From Distichodus sexfasciatus (taxonomy: Eukaryota; Chordata; Actinopteri; Characiformes; Distichodontidae), in contig JAVGVS010000099.1 of NCBI GenBank assembly GCA_032718565.1, positions 680,972 to 744,971 of the forward strand: a DNA stretch of 64,000 nt. The letters are read 5' to 3'. Under the pieces are notes generated by a model. The model did no database searches. It saw nothing but the letters and a program-made list of their open reading frames with translations, and was not told the DNA's origin. Of this stretch, positions 18,441-30,007 are shown one piece after another; positions within the stretch are counted from its first letter, which is position 1; each line of letters begins with the position of its first letter. The position numbers and the translations under genes are program-made.

Positions 18441-20148
18441 CTGTCTGGTTTATTTGAGAATTACAGGCATCTATTCAGTCTAATCAGTGCATCACTAACC
18501 AAAAGAAGAAAATAAGCAGATAACAGGAATAACAGTAAATCACAGCTAACATTCAAGTAGGTAGTTTGAGAGTGCTTTGAGCGTAGACTGTTAGCGTAGC
18601 ATGTGGGCTCAGATTGCCTCTGTTTCTTTTTAACTTTTTTGTGCACCACTGTTATGTTAAAAGCTTTTGTATTAAATTGCCCATGCTGCCATTTTTGCCA
18701 AAAAGCTATCAAAATTGCAGCTTTTTTGCTTGTTTTAAAGAGTTTCTGGCTTGCGTTCCCACAGGAATGGCCAGCACTTCCCGTCAATCAGCACATCATT
18801 TCTACCCACGAATCTGAAAGCTTTCGTGAGCCGGCGTGATTGAAAGTTCTCGAAATTTCACCGCTACAATTCCAAAACTCTTTGCCGTCCGTCCATCCAG
18901 CCAGCCGCCCAGCTCCCGGCAACCTCGGTAACTGAAAGTCATTGTTCGCGTTCCCACTCCCGACCACGCTCGAGCTCTTATACGAGTGAGAAACAGAGCC
19001 TTGGCATCTGTCAATCTCTACCGCTTACCTTAAAAAATGTTCAAATAAGCTCAATATAGTCCCAGGAATCCTCAGCGCAGAGCCAAAAGAACTTCGTCCA
19101 GGAGGCGCTTTCGAGGCTTTTGAGGCTTTTTGACGCTCTGCTAAAGTTATTCCGACTTCAGACAGAAGAATGTTCCTGTCTCATAAATCCTTGAAGCCGT
19201 CACACATCAGCGACTGTGCGACAAGGCCTAATGAAGTCGGCTCTCGTTCCAATGCCAGTAGGTTTTGGGACCGCGTCAAACGGTTTTTTAAACGTATGCA
19301 AAACCGACCATAAATATGTCATTAATGCGACTTCTGTTTTGTGCATCAGATCAGATGAGTCGTGACTCTGTAGCCTCTTGTGTGTGTGTTTGTTTATTGC
19401 TTTGGGCTCCACTCAGTATTCAAGGATCACTTTTATAACCACCAGTCGTCCTGCTTCATAGACACTAGCACTCAAGCAGTCATGCGGTAGGACTTGATCC
19501 TGACTTGCATGCTGCAGTCACAAACGAAAACAATAAGTATTTATCTTTTTGATCAATATATTTATAGAAATTTTTGGAAGTGCTATCTCCGACCAATTCA
19601 ACCGCACGCCGTTATCGTCGGGTCGTGCAAAAGCGCTGAATTGCTCATGAAAGCGCAGCCGCACCCTGCTTGTTTAATGGTACAGATAAACACCAGCTCT
19701 CCGCCGTGCCGTGCCGTGCCGTGCCTGGAGTCACATTGGCTCTGGCGCAGGATTCCCCCGTTTAAGTAAGCAGCAAGACTAAAAAGACGAAAGATATGTA
19801 GATGTTGCAGTTGTTCCACTGCAACATGATTTCTGCTACATGTGGGAATTTAAATCCTCAGTCACCAACAGGCGGACCCCGGTCCAGATCCGGACCCGGA
19901 CCTGTTATTAGATTTAGCCGGACCATTTCTGTTCGAACTTGAACGGTTTCACTTGCATTTATGGTAGACATATTTTAGCCACTTTTTCATTCGTCTTTGT
20001 CGTCGTCAGAAAAAATACACAGCAAAGACCGTTCTCAAATGTAGCACTTTTTTAAAGACGCCTCTTCTGAAAGCTCTTATCGGTGCTTATTTGAAGTGAT
20101 AAAAAACATTTATTCGACTATTATTTCATCGGTTAGATTGATTATATT
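18441..20148. other. unclassified intronic sequence
   Basis: No gene or transposon ends recognised. Holds a (GCCGT)n run at 19702-19726. Confidence 0.45.
19702..19726. repeat. (GCCGT)n short tandem repeat
   Basis: About five GCCGT units. Confidence 0.85.
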
Positions 20149-20780
20149 AGTGATGCACGATATGGTAATTGTTGGCCAATGCCGATAGCCAATGTTTTTC
20201 ATATGTATATCTGCAGATGGCGGAAATGAGTCGAGCGCATAAAGACAAGATATTTTGCTGTCCAAAGTTCCACTGCGCACTCAGAATTTTGGCACAAAAA
20301 TAACTCCATAGTTCTGACATTTCTAACTCGCCGCCAAGTCAAGCGAACCTGAAAGCAGAGTCAAATAGGGCGTGGGTGACACTCCATGTTCACTACCTAG
20401 TGCGTAAAGAGCCGTTAAGCTACAACTCCGGCTATGTCCTGAAATGCATACTACCGCATAGAAAAGTATGATTAGAGCACCTTAACTACCATACTATTAA
20501 GTGCGGCAGTACGTGGGACACAGCCCGTGTGCGAGCTCACATTCGCTAAGTGAGGCAAACACAATTTAGTTTTGTTAAACAAGACAAGAGAATTTGATCG
20601 CGAATGTTCCTCTGTGTACTTAGAATTTTGGTACAAAATAATGGCCAAAAAACCTTTCCCACGTACAATAAATGTGTCATCAGATATCCTCTGGAAATAT
20701 CAACCAAATCTAAGGATCGGTCCGATGCCAATGATCAGCAAACAATTATTGACCAACTCTGATATCATTGTGCTTCCCTA
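20149..20780 (+). mobile_element. hAT-like non-autonomous element, family D, copy 2
   Basis: Left end GTGATGCACGATATGG and right end GATATCATTGTGCTTCCCTA; the reverse of the right end, TAGGGAAGCACAATGATATC, is similar to the left. The interior matches copy 1: AGACAAGATATTTTGC, CTACCTAGTGCGTAAAGAGC, AGTGCGGCAGTACGTGGGAC. The two ends make this the most complete family D copy here (about 632 bp). Target duplication not clear. Confidence 0.75.
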
Positions 20781-20861
20781 ATATATAGTATATACAGTAT
20801 GTATATATAAATACTACTATACTGCGTACACGACACTAAATCATAATGCACATGATAGACA

Positions 20862-20882
20862 GGATGATGATGATGATGATGT
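20862..20882. repeat. (ATG)n microsatellite
   Basis: Seven GAT/ATG units. Confidence 0.85.
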
Positions 20883-21755
20883 TTCAGATCTTTGCTCGTG
20901 GAAGTTTTTTTAAAACTAGAGCGCATTATATTTCATGTAAAGCATTTAGACCTTCACATACCAGTCATTCATAAATCAAACGTGGATTTTTATGAACATC
21001 TATTGGGCGTGACAGCTCTAGCATTGAGCAGCGAAAGTGTTATTCCCAACTATATTTAGGCTTAAATTGGAAAAATAATTATTCCTCTACCCAACGCCAG
21101 CCGCGACCGGCTCGATACGTGTTGGAAATAAGTTTGCAGTGTTATGACCGGCATTGATTGATTGATGCTAAGTTGGGGGGGACTGACGTTAGCATTGACA
21201 AAGCCATCTGACGACTGTATTATTCCTTTTCTGCGTAGGAATGAAATGGACTTGGGGAGAAATTCATTATTTCCCCGGCTCTGACCCCAATGGCTATAAA
21301 ATGATTGTGCAATATCTCTTTTACTGCTTTGAAAATTCATAACTTCTCCTCTGGAGTCCTGAAGGACGCATAAAAAGAGAAGAAGGGTGGGGGAGTGGAG
21401 AGAGAGAGAGGTGCGTGTGTACACTGTGTGGTAGACAATCGTAAAATCTGTTGTATTTTCTCAGCAAATCAATGTTACCAAGCCGATGGGAATTAGACGC
21501 AATATCCCGAGGCCTCCAGACGTCCGCGAAACGGAGAGTGCGGCACCGAGATGCAGTCACGCTGCTTGAATATGGCGGCGGTCTCTAAAGTGTTTGTTAA
21601 AACAGCAACAGAAATCTCACGATTAGAGCTTTGGTCTGGTAGCGGGAGAGAGTTTGTGGGGGGTTTGGGAACGTAGTTTCTGGTTAAAATGCTTATGTGA
21701 GGATGTTGGTTTGGGACCAAAAACATACTCATCTCCACATTGTATTTGTGTAGAG
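20883..21755. other. unclassified intronic sequence
   Basis: No gene recognised; minus-strand frames of 79-120 codons have no family resemblance. A short (GA)n run lies at 21399-21410. Confidence 0.45.
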
Positions 21756-21763
21756 GATTACAG

Positions 21764-22055
21764 TGCACGAATCACAATTTGATTCTGATTCTTGGGCTCA
21801 CGATTCGATTCAACGTCGATTCACAATTCTTAAATGGTTCCCGATCCAATACATGTTTGAATTTGTTTAGAAATTGCTGTTTTGAGTTACTTTTCCCTTT
21901 TTTGACTGTGGCAGATCAACAAAAAAATTACACTTAATCAAATGTAGTTTAGGGTAGTTAGGATTATGAATCGCTTTTTTGGAATGCGCTAATCAATTTT
22001 GAATCGACAGAGAAAGAATCGCGATTCGATTCAGTTTTTTTGCATACACCTAGTG
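21764..22055. mobile_element. hAT-like non-autonomous element, family E (292 bp)
   Basis: Left end TGCACGAATCACAATTTGAT, right end with GAATCGCGATTCGATTC and ACACCTAGTG. Many GATTCGATTC and AATCGAATC words occur in both directions. Flanks GATTACAG (21756-21763) and CATTACAG (22056-22063) agree at seven of eight positions, as expected for an 8 bp hAT target duplication. Confidence 0.8.
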
Positions 22056-22077
22056 CATTACAGTGATTTTTTCGGTT

Positions 22078-22170
22078 GATGTACCTCAGCGGCACCTTTA
22101 CTAGTCCAGGATTTGAATCGCAACCTTCGGACCATGGGGCCAACTCCCGTTCCACTACCAGCTGCCCCTA
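22078..22170 (-). repeat. SINE-A fragment with tRNA-like head
   Basis: Reverse complement shows GGGCAGCTGGTAGTGGAAC, GGGAGTTGGCCCCATGGTC, the B-box-like GCGATTCAAATCCTGG and GTAAAGGTGCCGCTGAGGTA. The 3' half is missing. Confidence 0.75.
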
Positions 22171-22277
22171 ACGACCCTACCACCTAACTGCCCCTAATCC
22201 TAACCACCTAACCACCATGTAACCCTGATTTAACATATACCTAATAATCCAGTTATAACCCTGAAGCTAGCCATCTA
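22171..22277. other. short C/T/A-rich spacer
   Basis: Low-complexity repetition of CCTAACCACC and CCCTAA-type words between the SINE and the next transposon. Confidence 0.5.
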
Positions 22278-22285
22278 GTCTGAAA

Positions 22286-22869
22286 AAGAGACCTGCACTC
22301 CCGCGGGAGTACCACGGGACCCGCGGGACCCAACGCACCGAGTGCGGCGCGGGACAAGATTTGATGGGTGAACACGGGTGCGGGCGTTAAGGTCCTCATG
22401 TATGTGCGGGTTGCGGGAGAATAGAATTAATCGCGGGACTCCCGCAAAATGGATTTATTAAAAACAAATACTCTATTATTTATCCAGTGCACAAAAGCAA
22501 CAAGAACGACTAAATTAAAATAAAAACAATTTACAGGCGCAAGGTCGGAAGCTAATTCTCGCATGGTTCATGTTCATCATTCCATTTAATTGAACTGAAA
22601 TAAAACGAAACATTTTTTATTTTCCGTTTCTTTTTTATATATACTCAGGAAGGAAGCAAGTGAAACAAATTACAGAGTAGCAGGAAGAAGCGGTAAAAAT
22701 AAAACTACTTATATGTTTACCTGTGGGATTTTGCAGGCGGGAATGGGCAAAACGTGAATACTGCGGGCGGGAGCGGGAGAAAATAATATATATTTTTGCG
22801 GGAGCGGGACAGAATCTTGCGGGAGCGGGCAGGAGCGGGACTGAAAAATCTGTCCCGCGCAGGTCTCTA
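22286..22869. mobile_element. hAT-like non-autonomous element, family F, GC-rich ends (584 bp)
   Basis: The left end AAGAGACCTGC pairs with the reverse of the right end, TAGAGACCTGC. GTCTGAAA lies on both sides (22278-22285 and 22870-22877), a perfect 8 bp target duplication. Both ends are dominated by CGGGAC, GCGGGAG and CCCGCG words, unlike the AT-rich centre. Perfect duplication and readable ends suggest a fairly recent insertion. No transposase frame. Confidence 0.88.
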
Positions 22870-22899
22870 GTCTGAAACTAAACAGTTTTTACTTCTTCT

Positions 22900-23040
22900 C
22901 CTTCTTTCAGCTGCTCCCGTTAGGGCCGGCCTCAGCGGATCATCATTGTCCGCATATTAATTTGGCAAAAGTTTTATACCCGATGCCCTTCCCGACCTTA
23001 ACTGTCTTGGGATCGACGCTAAGAAACACATTGACTTGTG
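22900..23040 (+). repeat. possible LINE-derived 3' fragment
   Basis: CTTTCAGCTGCTCCCGTTAG, then CGGCCTCAGCGGATCATCAT, TTTGGCAAAAGTTTTATACC and CGATGCCCTTCCCGACC follow the word order of a repeat that I recall as very common in teleosts and attribute to a LINE 3' region. The class assignment is from memory. Confidence 0.55.
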
Positions 23041-23105
23041 CATCTTTGTTGACTGGGTTTTGAAACGATTGCAAAGACTGTTTCTGGTCTAAGAGTGTGT
23101 TAAAG

Positions 23106-23575
23106 CTAGGGCTGCACAGTATGGGAATTATTGGTCGTTGCACATATCTGATGTTTTTCATGAGTATATCAGCCAGTGCCGATACCGATGCCGTAAATGA
23201 GGAAGGTAGAGTCGAGCACGAGCGCAGGCAGAGTTGAGTTCCACTGTGCGCTCAGAATTTTGACATAAAAATAACACCGAAGGTCTGACATTTCTAAGTC
23301 AAGCGAGCATGAAAGCAGAGTGGAGCGAGGGCGGAGCGTAGTGCACAGTATTTTAAGAAAAAGTCACTTCCCATGTGGTGTACCAGGTGAAACAGGGAGC
23401 GTGACACTCTGTGTGCACTACCTAGTGTGTAGAGAGCCATTAAGCTACCACCCCGGCAAATTCCTGAGATGCATACTACCACGTAGAAAAGTATGATAAG
23501 AGCGTCTTACCTACCATACTATTAAGTGCGGCAGTACACGGCTCAGGACACAGCCCATATGTGAGCTCACGTTCG
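23106..23575 (+). mobile_element. hAT-like non-autonomous element, family D, copy 3 (3'-truncated)
   Basis: Begins TAGGGCTGCACAGTATGG, then GATACCGATGCCGTAAATGA, GAAAAAGTCACTTCCC-like words, CTACCTAGTGTGTAGAGAGC, GATGCATACTACCACG and AGTGCGGCAGTACACGGCTC. It stops before the right end seen in copy 2. Confidence 0.72.
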
Positions 23576-25221
23576 TCTCGTTCACGGAAGTCAGTGTGGT
23601 GTTGTGGTGTATTTGACCGTTCCAGGATTAAATGCAAGACTACTTTCTCAGATTATTTATTTGTTTTTTGCAGCATGCAGATGTGGATATAATTTCATCA
23701 CGTACTGGCTTGACGCTTGACATATCATCACACGCTGACCCTTTTTTGCGTACAAACAGCTTCTTTTTTCGGGACCAAATTGCTAATCTATGGATTGGTT
23801 TGCTTCTTACTTAAGTAGATCACAACGCTAAGTGTTAGAGCAAGCGGCGTTCTCACTTCGTTGAAAACGAGGTCATAAACACGCAATAATCTGAATAGCG
23901 GCCTCAATTTCACGCCCAAATATGCACTGAAAGGACAATCTTGAGCTGTTGCGACAGGTCACAATCTTCAAACTGGGGTTTTAGGGGTTGTATCTCTGGT
24001 GCCTGGTTAATTCTCCACACACACACACACACACACTCTCTCACACACTCCGATTCCGTGAATGTGTCAAGCTAGCGCTCTAATAGCAACATCCGGTAAT
24101 AGCACCCACAGGAAGCAATAACAGCAGTGCTGCGTTGTGCGCTCGTAATTTTTTTTTCTTCTCCCCCCTCTTCTTTTTATTTTTTATTGCCTCCCGCGCT
24201 GGCCACTTTTAAAAAGAGCCCGGGCTCTTATTACACCCTCTGTGACTAATGTCGACAATTCCTTTTTATATCCCTCCCTCCGCTTTCCCTCGCTCTTTCG
24301 TGACGAACCCGGGAGCCCCATATACTGGAAGGGGCGGCGGGAAATTGCACAGATATTTCACTGGCGCTGATTTCCGCGAGACATCGCCTTGTCCTTAAAT
24401 AGGTGTAAGCAAAAACGCCCAGGCCAAACCCCCCAAAATCCGAGCTGGTGATTCAATTAGGGCCTTGAGTTTTTGCATCTCCGTCCACTTTTTCCCACTT
24501 CCGAAGCTGGTTCTGGACTATTTGGAAGTGGTCAATACTGAGGAAAACCCCCTTGCTGTGTGTTGAGGGAGAGCTCTGGTGGTGATACCCGCCGGCGTCC
24601 AAACCCTCCCAGAGCTTTTCGCACTTATCCGTCTGGATTTAAAGTCTTTTTCCAAGACGCGAGTGACAGTCGCGTCCGTGATTGATGCCTTGTTTCGAAT
24701 TTGGCCTTTTTCAGTTGTCCCTATTGCTCCCTATTTTTCGCCGGGAAGCGCCCAACTTGTTGGTGCTCGTCATCTCCTTGGCTGTCGACACTGAATAAAT
24801 TGAAATGTTAAAAAAAGGCTTCAGTGGAAAGCGTCGCTGTCTGTCTCCTCAGGTTCCAGAAGTGGGTTAGCGACGGAGATCTAGAGTGTAACGGAATGAA
24901 GCGGCGCAGACGGCCGACTGAAGTGGCCAGAAGGAGCTGTTGCAATCAATGTGAAATTAGCTCCTTATTTACTAAGGCTGTAATTATACATATAGTTATT
25001 GAATGGGCCGGACTGATAATCAGACTCCAGACTGGAGGCAGCTTTAACGGAGCGTTGCGTTGGAGGAAAGTGTTCTGTTCTTTTGACGATTCTGAAGACA
25101 ATGTATCGTTACATGGTATAGTCACAAACTAGCCTATTGTGTATTTCTGCCAAATGGCCTTTTAGACATTGTCACTGATTCAACATCCAATGTCCTGCAT
25201 ATACAAAACTTGAACTTAAAT
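23576..25221. other. unclassified intronic sequence
   Basis: No gene recognised. (CA)n at 24016-24035. A mixed T/C-rich block lies at 24150-24300. A 102-codon frame at 24824-25132 has no family resemblance or splice context. Confidence 0.45.
24016..24035. repeat. (CA)n microsatellite
   Basis: Ten CA units, then a short TCTC and CACACAC mixture. Confidence 0.88.
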
Positions 25222-25369
25222 GAGTGATTATAATTGTAAACACATCACAGCACACAGCGTACCACAACGAAATGCAACCGCTGCATTTGACCCATCCGTG
25301 AAAGAGCACTGGGCAGCTGGCATGGGCAGTACCAAGGGAGAAATGCTTGGACACCATATCTTGCTCATA
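25222..25369 (-). repeat. SINE-A fragment
   Basis: Reverse complement carries GCTGCCCAGTGCTCTTTCAC, GGATGGGTCAAATGCAG, CATTTCGTTGTGGTACGCTG and TGTGCTGTGATGTG. The head is lost where the next MITE fragment begins. Confidence 0.78.
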
Positions 25370-25476
25370 GGGATTAAGACTAGTTCTGAACTATAATCCT
25401 TTTTCGATGGAAAATCTCCATTCAAAACACTCTGTAATCCAGGACTAGTCTTAATCTCTTTCTGGGAAACCGCCCC
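25370..25476. mobile_element. MITE fragment, family G, copy 1
   Basis: Inverted words GGATTAAGACTAGTTCTG at left and GGACTAGTCTTAATC at right, closing with GGGAAACCGCCCC. From memory this is the layout of a short fish MITE with ends of the GGGCGGTTTCCC type and inner CTAGTC words. It directly abuts the 106 bp-period array. Confidence 0.7.
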
Positions 25477-26640
25477 TATATGTTAGCTTTATATCTCAGA
25501 CTTCATAAAAGATCAGACTTTATATATTATCCTTTATATGTTAGCCTTATGTCAGACTTTACAAAAGTTCAGACTTTATATATATGCCTTAAATGTCAGA
25601 CTCTACAAAAGATCAGACATTATGTTAGCATTATATGTCAGACTTTACAAAAGATCAGACTTTGTTAGCTCAGATTCATAAAAGATCAGACTTTATATAT
25701 ATATATATGCTTTATATGTCAGACTTTATGTTCTCAGCTCAGACTTCATAAAAGATCAGACATGACATTATATGTTAGCTTTATATGTTAGCTCAGACTT
25801 TCTAAAAGATCAGATTTTATATGTTAGCCTTAAATGTCAGACTTAAAAAAGATCAGACTTTATATGTTAGCCTTTTATATCTGACTATATATGTTAGCTC
25901 AGACTTCATATAAGATCAAACTTTATATGTTAGCCTTATATGTCAGACTCAGAAAAGATCAGACATTATATGTTAGCCTTATATATCTGACTATATATGT
26001 TAGCTCAGACTTCATATAAGATCAAACTTTATATGTTAGCCTTATATGTCAGACTTCAGAAAGATCAGACATTATATGTTAGCCTTATATATCTGACTAT
26101 ATATGTTGGCTCAGACTTCATATAGATCCAAACTTTATATGTTAACCTTATATGTCAGACTTAGAAAGAAGTTTAGACTTTATATGTTAGCCTTATATAT
26201 ATTTATATATGTTAGCTCAGACTTCATATGAATCCAAACTTTATAGACTGGTTTTTTCTTGTTCATGGATTAAGCCTAGTCTTGGACTACCATTTAAATT
26301 CATAGCTAGTCTAGGACCCAATCCTCAACTGGAAAATTGGCCCTATATATTGTATATATGTCAGACTTAGAAAAGATCCAGGCTTTATATGTTGGCCTTA
26401 TATATCTGTGACTATATATGTTAGCTCAGACTTCATATCCAGATCAAGCTTTTATATGTTAGCCTTATATGTCAGACTCAGAAAAGATCAGACTTTATAT
26501 GTTAGCCTTATATATCTGACTATATATGTTAGCTCAGACTTCATATAAGATCAAACTTTATATGTTAGCCTTATATGTCAGACTCAGAAAAGATCAGACT
26601 TTATATGTTAGCTCAGACATCATAAAAGACCATGCCTTAT
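25477..26640 (+). repeat. satellite-like tandem array, 106 bp period
   Basis: Units mix TATATGTTAGCCTTATATGT, CAGACTCAGAAAAGATCAG, TATATATCTGACTATATATG and TTAGCTCAGACTTCATA. The landmark CTTTATATGTTA or its variant recurs at 25921, 26027, 26133 and 26239, exactly 106 bases apart. Before 25900 the order is less regular. A family G MITE piece interrupts at 26247-26344, after which the same unit resumes. Confidence 0.9.
26247..26344. mobile_element. MITE fragment, family G, copy 2, inside the satellite
   Basis: Contains CATGGATTAAGCCTAGTCTT and GCTAGTCTAGGACCCAATCC with GGCCC at the end, so it shares the inverted CTAGTC pattern of copy 1. Satellite units lie on both sides. Confidence 0.65.
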
Positions 26641-27720
26641 TCGATTCGCCATGGCGTTCAGACATGTGATCGAGGAAATTACAGCTTGCGCTAAACCACC
26701 TTTGTGAGGCGAAGACTGGACTTTGTGTTGCTTTTATACTATTCTATTTTCTATGCCAACTGTCCATCTTGACTGCCATAGAATCTACCGACAAACTAAG
26801 AGTTATATGCTATAAACCCATCTTTAGTGTGCATTTTGCTCTCGTTTGACTCCTCTATTTTAGATAGAAGCAGTTTGAATTAAGGGTCTTGCTCTGATGC
26901 CCCAAATATTGGTAGTTGTTGCAGTGTGATGTAGCCTGATTTAGAAGTCCTTCCATTGATCATTACCATATCAGCCTCTTCTGTAACAGATATCTGGCTA
27001 TGAAGAAAGTGTCATGACTTCGTGATTAATGCTTGTGATTGTTGGTGTTTGGAAGAGTGCAGAGCTTGAGGAAGGCGTGTAAAAGAAATACTTGAATTTC
27101 CTGCAGAATTACAGCCGATCAATATTAAAAGGCTGTTGAGGCATATTAGAAAGCAGCAATTAGCAAACCATAAGCGCTTCAGTGAGCGCTACAGTATGTC
27201 ATTTAATTATTTTTTCAGGCGTTCAAGTCGTGAAATAGATCCTCACTCCTCACTTTTGACACTTATATTAGAAGCGAGAAATAGCTCAAATAGATTTTCA
27301 AAAAGAGAAATCTTCTTTACAGCTGGAGGATGTCGGCGACAGGCGCCCTGCAGCAACGAGGATTCATTTAAGCCAGTTTCCATAAAGATGGATTGGATGA
27401 TTCATAGTCGTCTGTTTTAGCTTGCTCTCCCACTCTTGCCCTTTCATACTGATACACTCGACAGATACTTATACACATTGCTCAAAAACAGGCATAAAAG
27501 CCTGATAACCATGAAATGTTGGAAGTGTGCAGCTTTACTTTTTTTAGTTCAATTTCAGCTATTTGGTAATTGTTCTCTATATAATGGCAAAGTAGCAGAT
27601 TTTCATTTGGCATATGGACCAAATATCTTTCTGCTCAGACAGTGACCTGATGGAGCTCATCTGAGTTTGCACAATATAATAAATAATGAAATGTATATAA
27701 TTACTTAAAAATATAGAAAT

Positions 27721-27722
<2 letters not shown>
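26641..27722. other. unclassified intronic sequence
   Basis: No gene recognised. Frames at 27136-27420 and 27436-27645 have no family resemblance. The sequence is even in composition and free of recognised repeats, so it may include conserved non-coding DNA. Confidence 0.4.

Positions 27723-27768
<46 letters not shown>
27723..27768. repeat. (ATT)n microsatellite
   Basis: About fifteen ATT units. Confidence 0.95.
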
Positions 27769-27769
<1 letters not shown>

Positions 27770-27829
27770 GTAGGAATGGCATGCATGTTGCCATAGGCCA
27801 AAAATCATAGTTATCAGTCTGTAATTGGC
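27769..27829. repeat. left arm of a 61 bp inverted repeat pair
   Basis: AGTAGGAATGG, CCATAGGCCAAAAATCATAG and TCTGTAATTGGC match, in reverse complement, 31383-31443. The arms are about 3.55 kb apart. They may be the ends of a DNA transposon or two separate copies of one MITE end. Confidence 0.75.
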
Positions 27830-28720
27830 GTTATAGCGAAGGAAAATGTTATGTCATTTCACTTTTGTCATGGTGCCAGGAATCATGAGGGCGATAGGAC
27901 ACACTTAGAATGCACGAAAAAAGTTTATTTGAAGGAAAGCAGTGCAACAAAAACAAGGCAGGGAAAACTCAGTCCAAAAACACACAAGAATCAAAAACAA
28001 AGTATCAATTGAAAGTTGAGGCCCGTGCTCCCAGTTGTAAATGGCAGACAAAAGCAAAAGCCTCCGTGAGTATCCAGAAAGGGCGAGGTCCTTACGCTCC
28101 AAGACTCACGAGGCGAACTGAGAAGATCCAAGATCCAAACTCGAAAAGCACGGCAGTTTGGTCAAAAGAGGCGCTCACTGGGAGTCACGAGCCTGTGGGG
28201 AAACAAAAGAGAGAAAATGGGAATATTATGAAAAGAAATCCGAACCAAAACACAAGCCAACGTAATCCACCGCGCGTAAACACGAGGGTGACGAACACAA
28301 AGGAGGCTTCCAGCCGACCGGTTTAAATAACCCAAACTAATAACGTAAATTAGTGCACTACCCAATGCCAGAAGCGAAAATAACGACGCACGGCTGAAAG
28401 AAATGATGAGCGAGGGTGTGACCTAAACAGAATCTAACCTACTAGGTAGGGGACACGAAGTGAGACACTAAACGCGGAAGTGGGTGCGCTCTAACCAGGG
28501 AGTGAACTACTCGCAAGGGCACGCGGTGAAGACCCCAAGAACCCGGAAGTGAGGAGCAAGCTAGCGGGGGAATGCTAAGCTAACCGAAGACACACAAGGA
28601 TTTACAGACACAATGGGAAAGGCACTGAAAGTGAGCCTCGAGGGCAGCACACGTATGCCCCCCAGGTCAGAACTCCGGCGATCGTGGCCGTGGGCGTGTG
28701 TTCTACACACATACACAGAC
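27830..28720. other. probable interspersed repeat, unclassified
   Basis: The order ATGGTGCCAGGAATCATG, AAAAAGTTTATTTGAAGG, CAGTCCAAAAACACACAAG and GAACTCCGGCGATCGTGGC resembles a repeat that I recall from other teleosts, whose ends include GTTTATT and CAAAAACAC. A 138-codon frame (27910-28326) is lysine- and asparagine-rich with no domain and is probably not a gene. Confidence 0.4.
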
Positions 28721-30007
28721 ACTGCTAATGGTCAGTGTTGACCCTTTTGAGCTGCTTTTTGCGACGGTTGCTTGGACCCCATCGTTGCTATTTTGGCTAT
28801 ATTTATTACTATTGTAAAGATTTTTTGTTAACTAAAATAATTCACCAAAGCCTGAAATGTATTTTCTGATTAATGGCCAGTTATTTTTTCAATGATTTTT
28901 TTTTTTACATTTAAAAGTTTTTTAAAAGTCGAAACGTATATATTGTAAAACTGACAGAATAATAAAACATTTGTGCAAGATTTACATGGTTAGCACTCTT
29001 ACATTAGTTCACATGTAAATGTGTTTATTTTTATGTTGTTTTCACATTAAAGTTTTTTCCAAGCTGCTTTTTTCATTCATCTCATTTCAGACACGTGCTG
29101 TAATTGATTCCATTTAAATAAGCGAGCAGCTCAACATCTGCCATCAGGGTTCCGTCCCAAAATGATCTCGTAACTGACACCGCCTCTACCATCCAACACA
29201 CTCGGCACGGGTTATTCGGAGAGACGGTTCTATCAGCCGAGTGGCGTCGGTATTCTGCTGGCACCCTCTGGCCCTCCCAGCATAGCAGAAGGAGAACTGT
29301 GGCACGAGCTTTCGACAACGCGCCCGGCGGCTTTGCGGCGGAAAGCGAGCCGCACGCTGTTCTCTGGTGATGAGAACTCTGCGGAGTGCAGCGTGGCACT
29401 GAGCTTTTGTTCATTCGTCATCATTAACAGAGCCGTTTGCCGTCTGCTCCGAAATCTGTTCGGCAGGTAGCGGCCCCTCTGCGGTGCTACCCTGGCCGCT
29501 TTGGAACTCCTGCCTGCGCCAATCCTGCCTCGGCAGTGTCGTCGAGCCCGTTCTGGCTGAATAAAGTAATCAAGTTGTTGTGCGAGTGATGCGGCAGGGA
29601 GGACTGGAGGATCCTTCCATATGTTGGTACCTTGCTTGCTTCTATAAGTAGACCTCATTGGAATCATCATCACCGTCTTTAGTCAGAATTCCCTCAGTTT
29701 CGGCAAAGGTACGCCCTGCACTACAGCTATGGAAGATGCTATAAACTGGGTGTGGAGTGCAGCAGTTATGAGGGGGCTGGAGGAGAATAGGTTGGTGGTC
29801 TAACAGAATGCTTCATGCCTCCACCAACAACGTGTATTGCATGAATGTGCTCCTGACAAACTTATAGAGCAGAGACGACCTCAAATGAAAGGCCCATCAC
29901 CCCTGCAATCAGGAAATGTATGTTTTTCTGAATCTGTCAAATTCCGTAAACGTAAAAGAACTCTAGCTGTTGTTTCAATCTTAGGCTAAATTTAGATGTA
30001 AAATGTA
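28721..30007. other. unclassified intronic sequence
   Basis: AT-rich to 29090, then GC-balanced 29090-29650 with long minus-strand frames (110 and 146 codons) lacking any recognisable domain or splice context. No repeat ends found. Confidence 0.4.

Noticed and set aside
22171..22277. Telomere-like CCCTAA run
   Set aside because: Irregular CCTAACCACC words with no (CCCTAA)n array.
27910..28326. 138-codon Lys/Asn/Thr-rich open frame on +
   Set aside because: Lies in repeat-like sequence, has no recognisable domain and reads as translated A-rich repeat.
29082..29673. Two overlapping minus-strand frames of 110 and 146 codons
   Set aside because: Different phases of the same GC-rich stretch, no domain, no paired splice sites.
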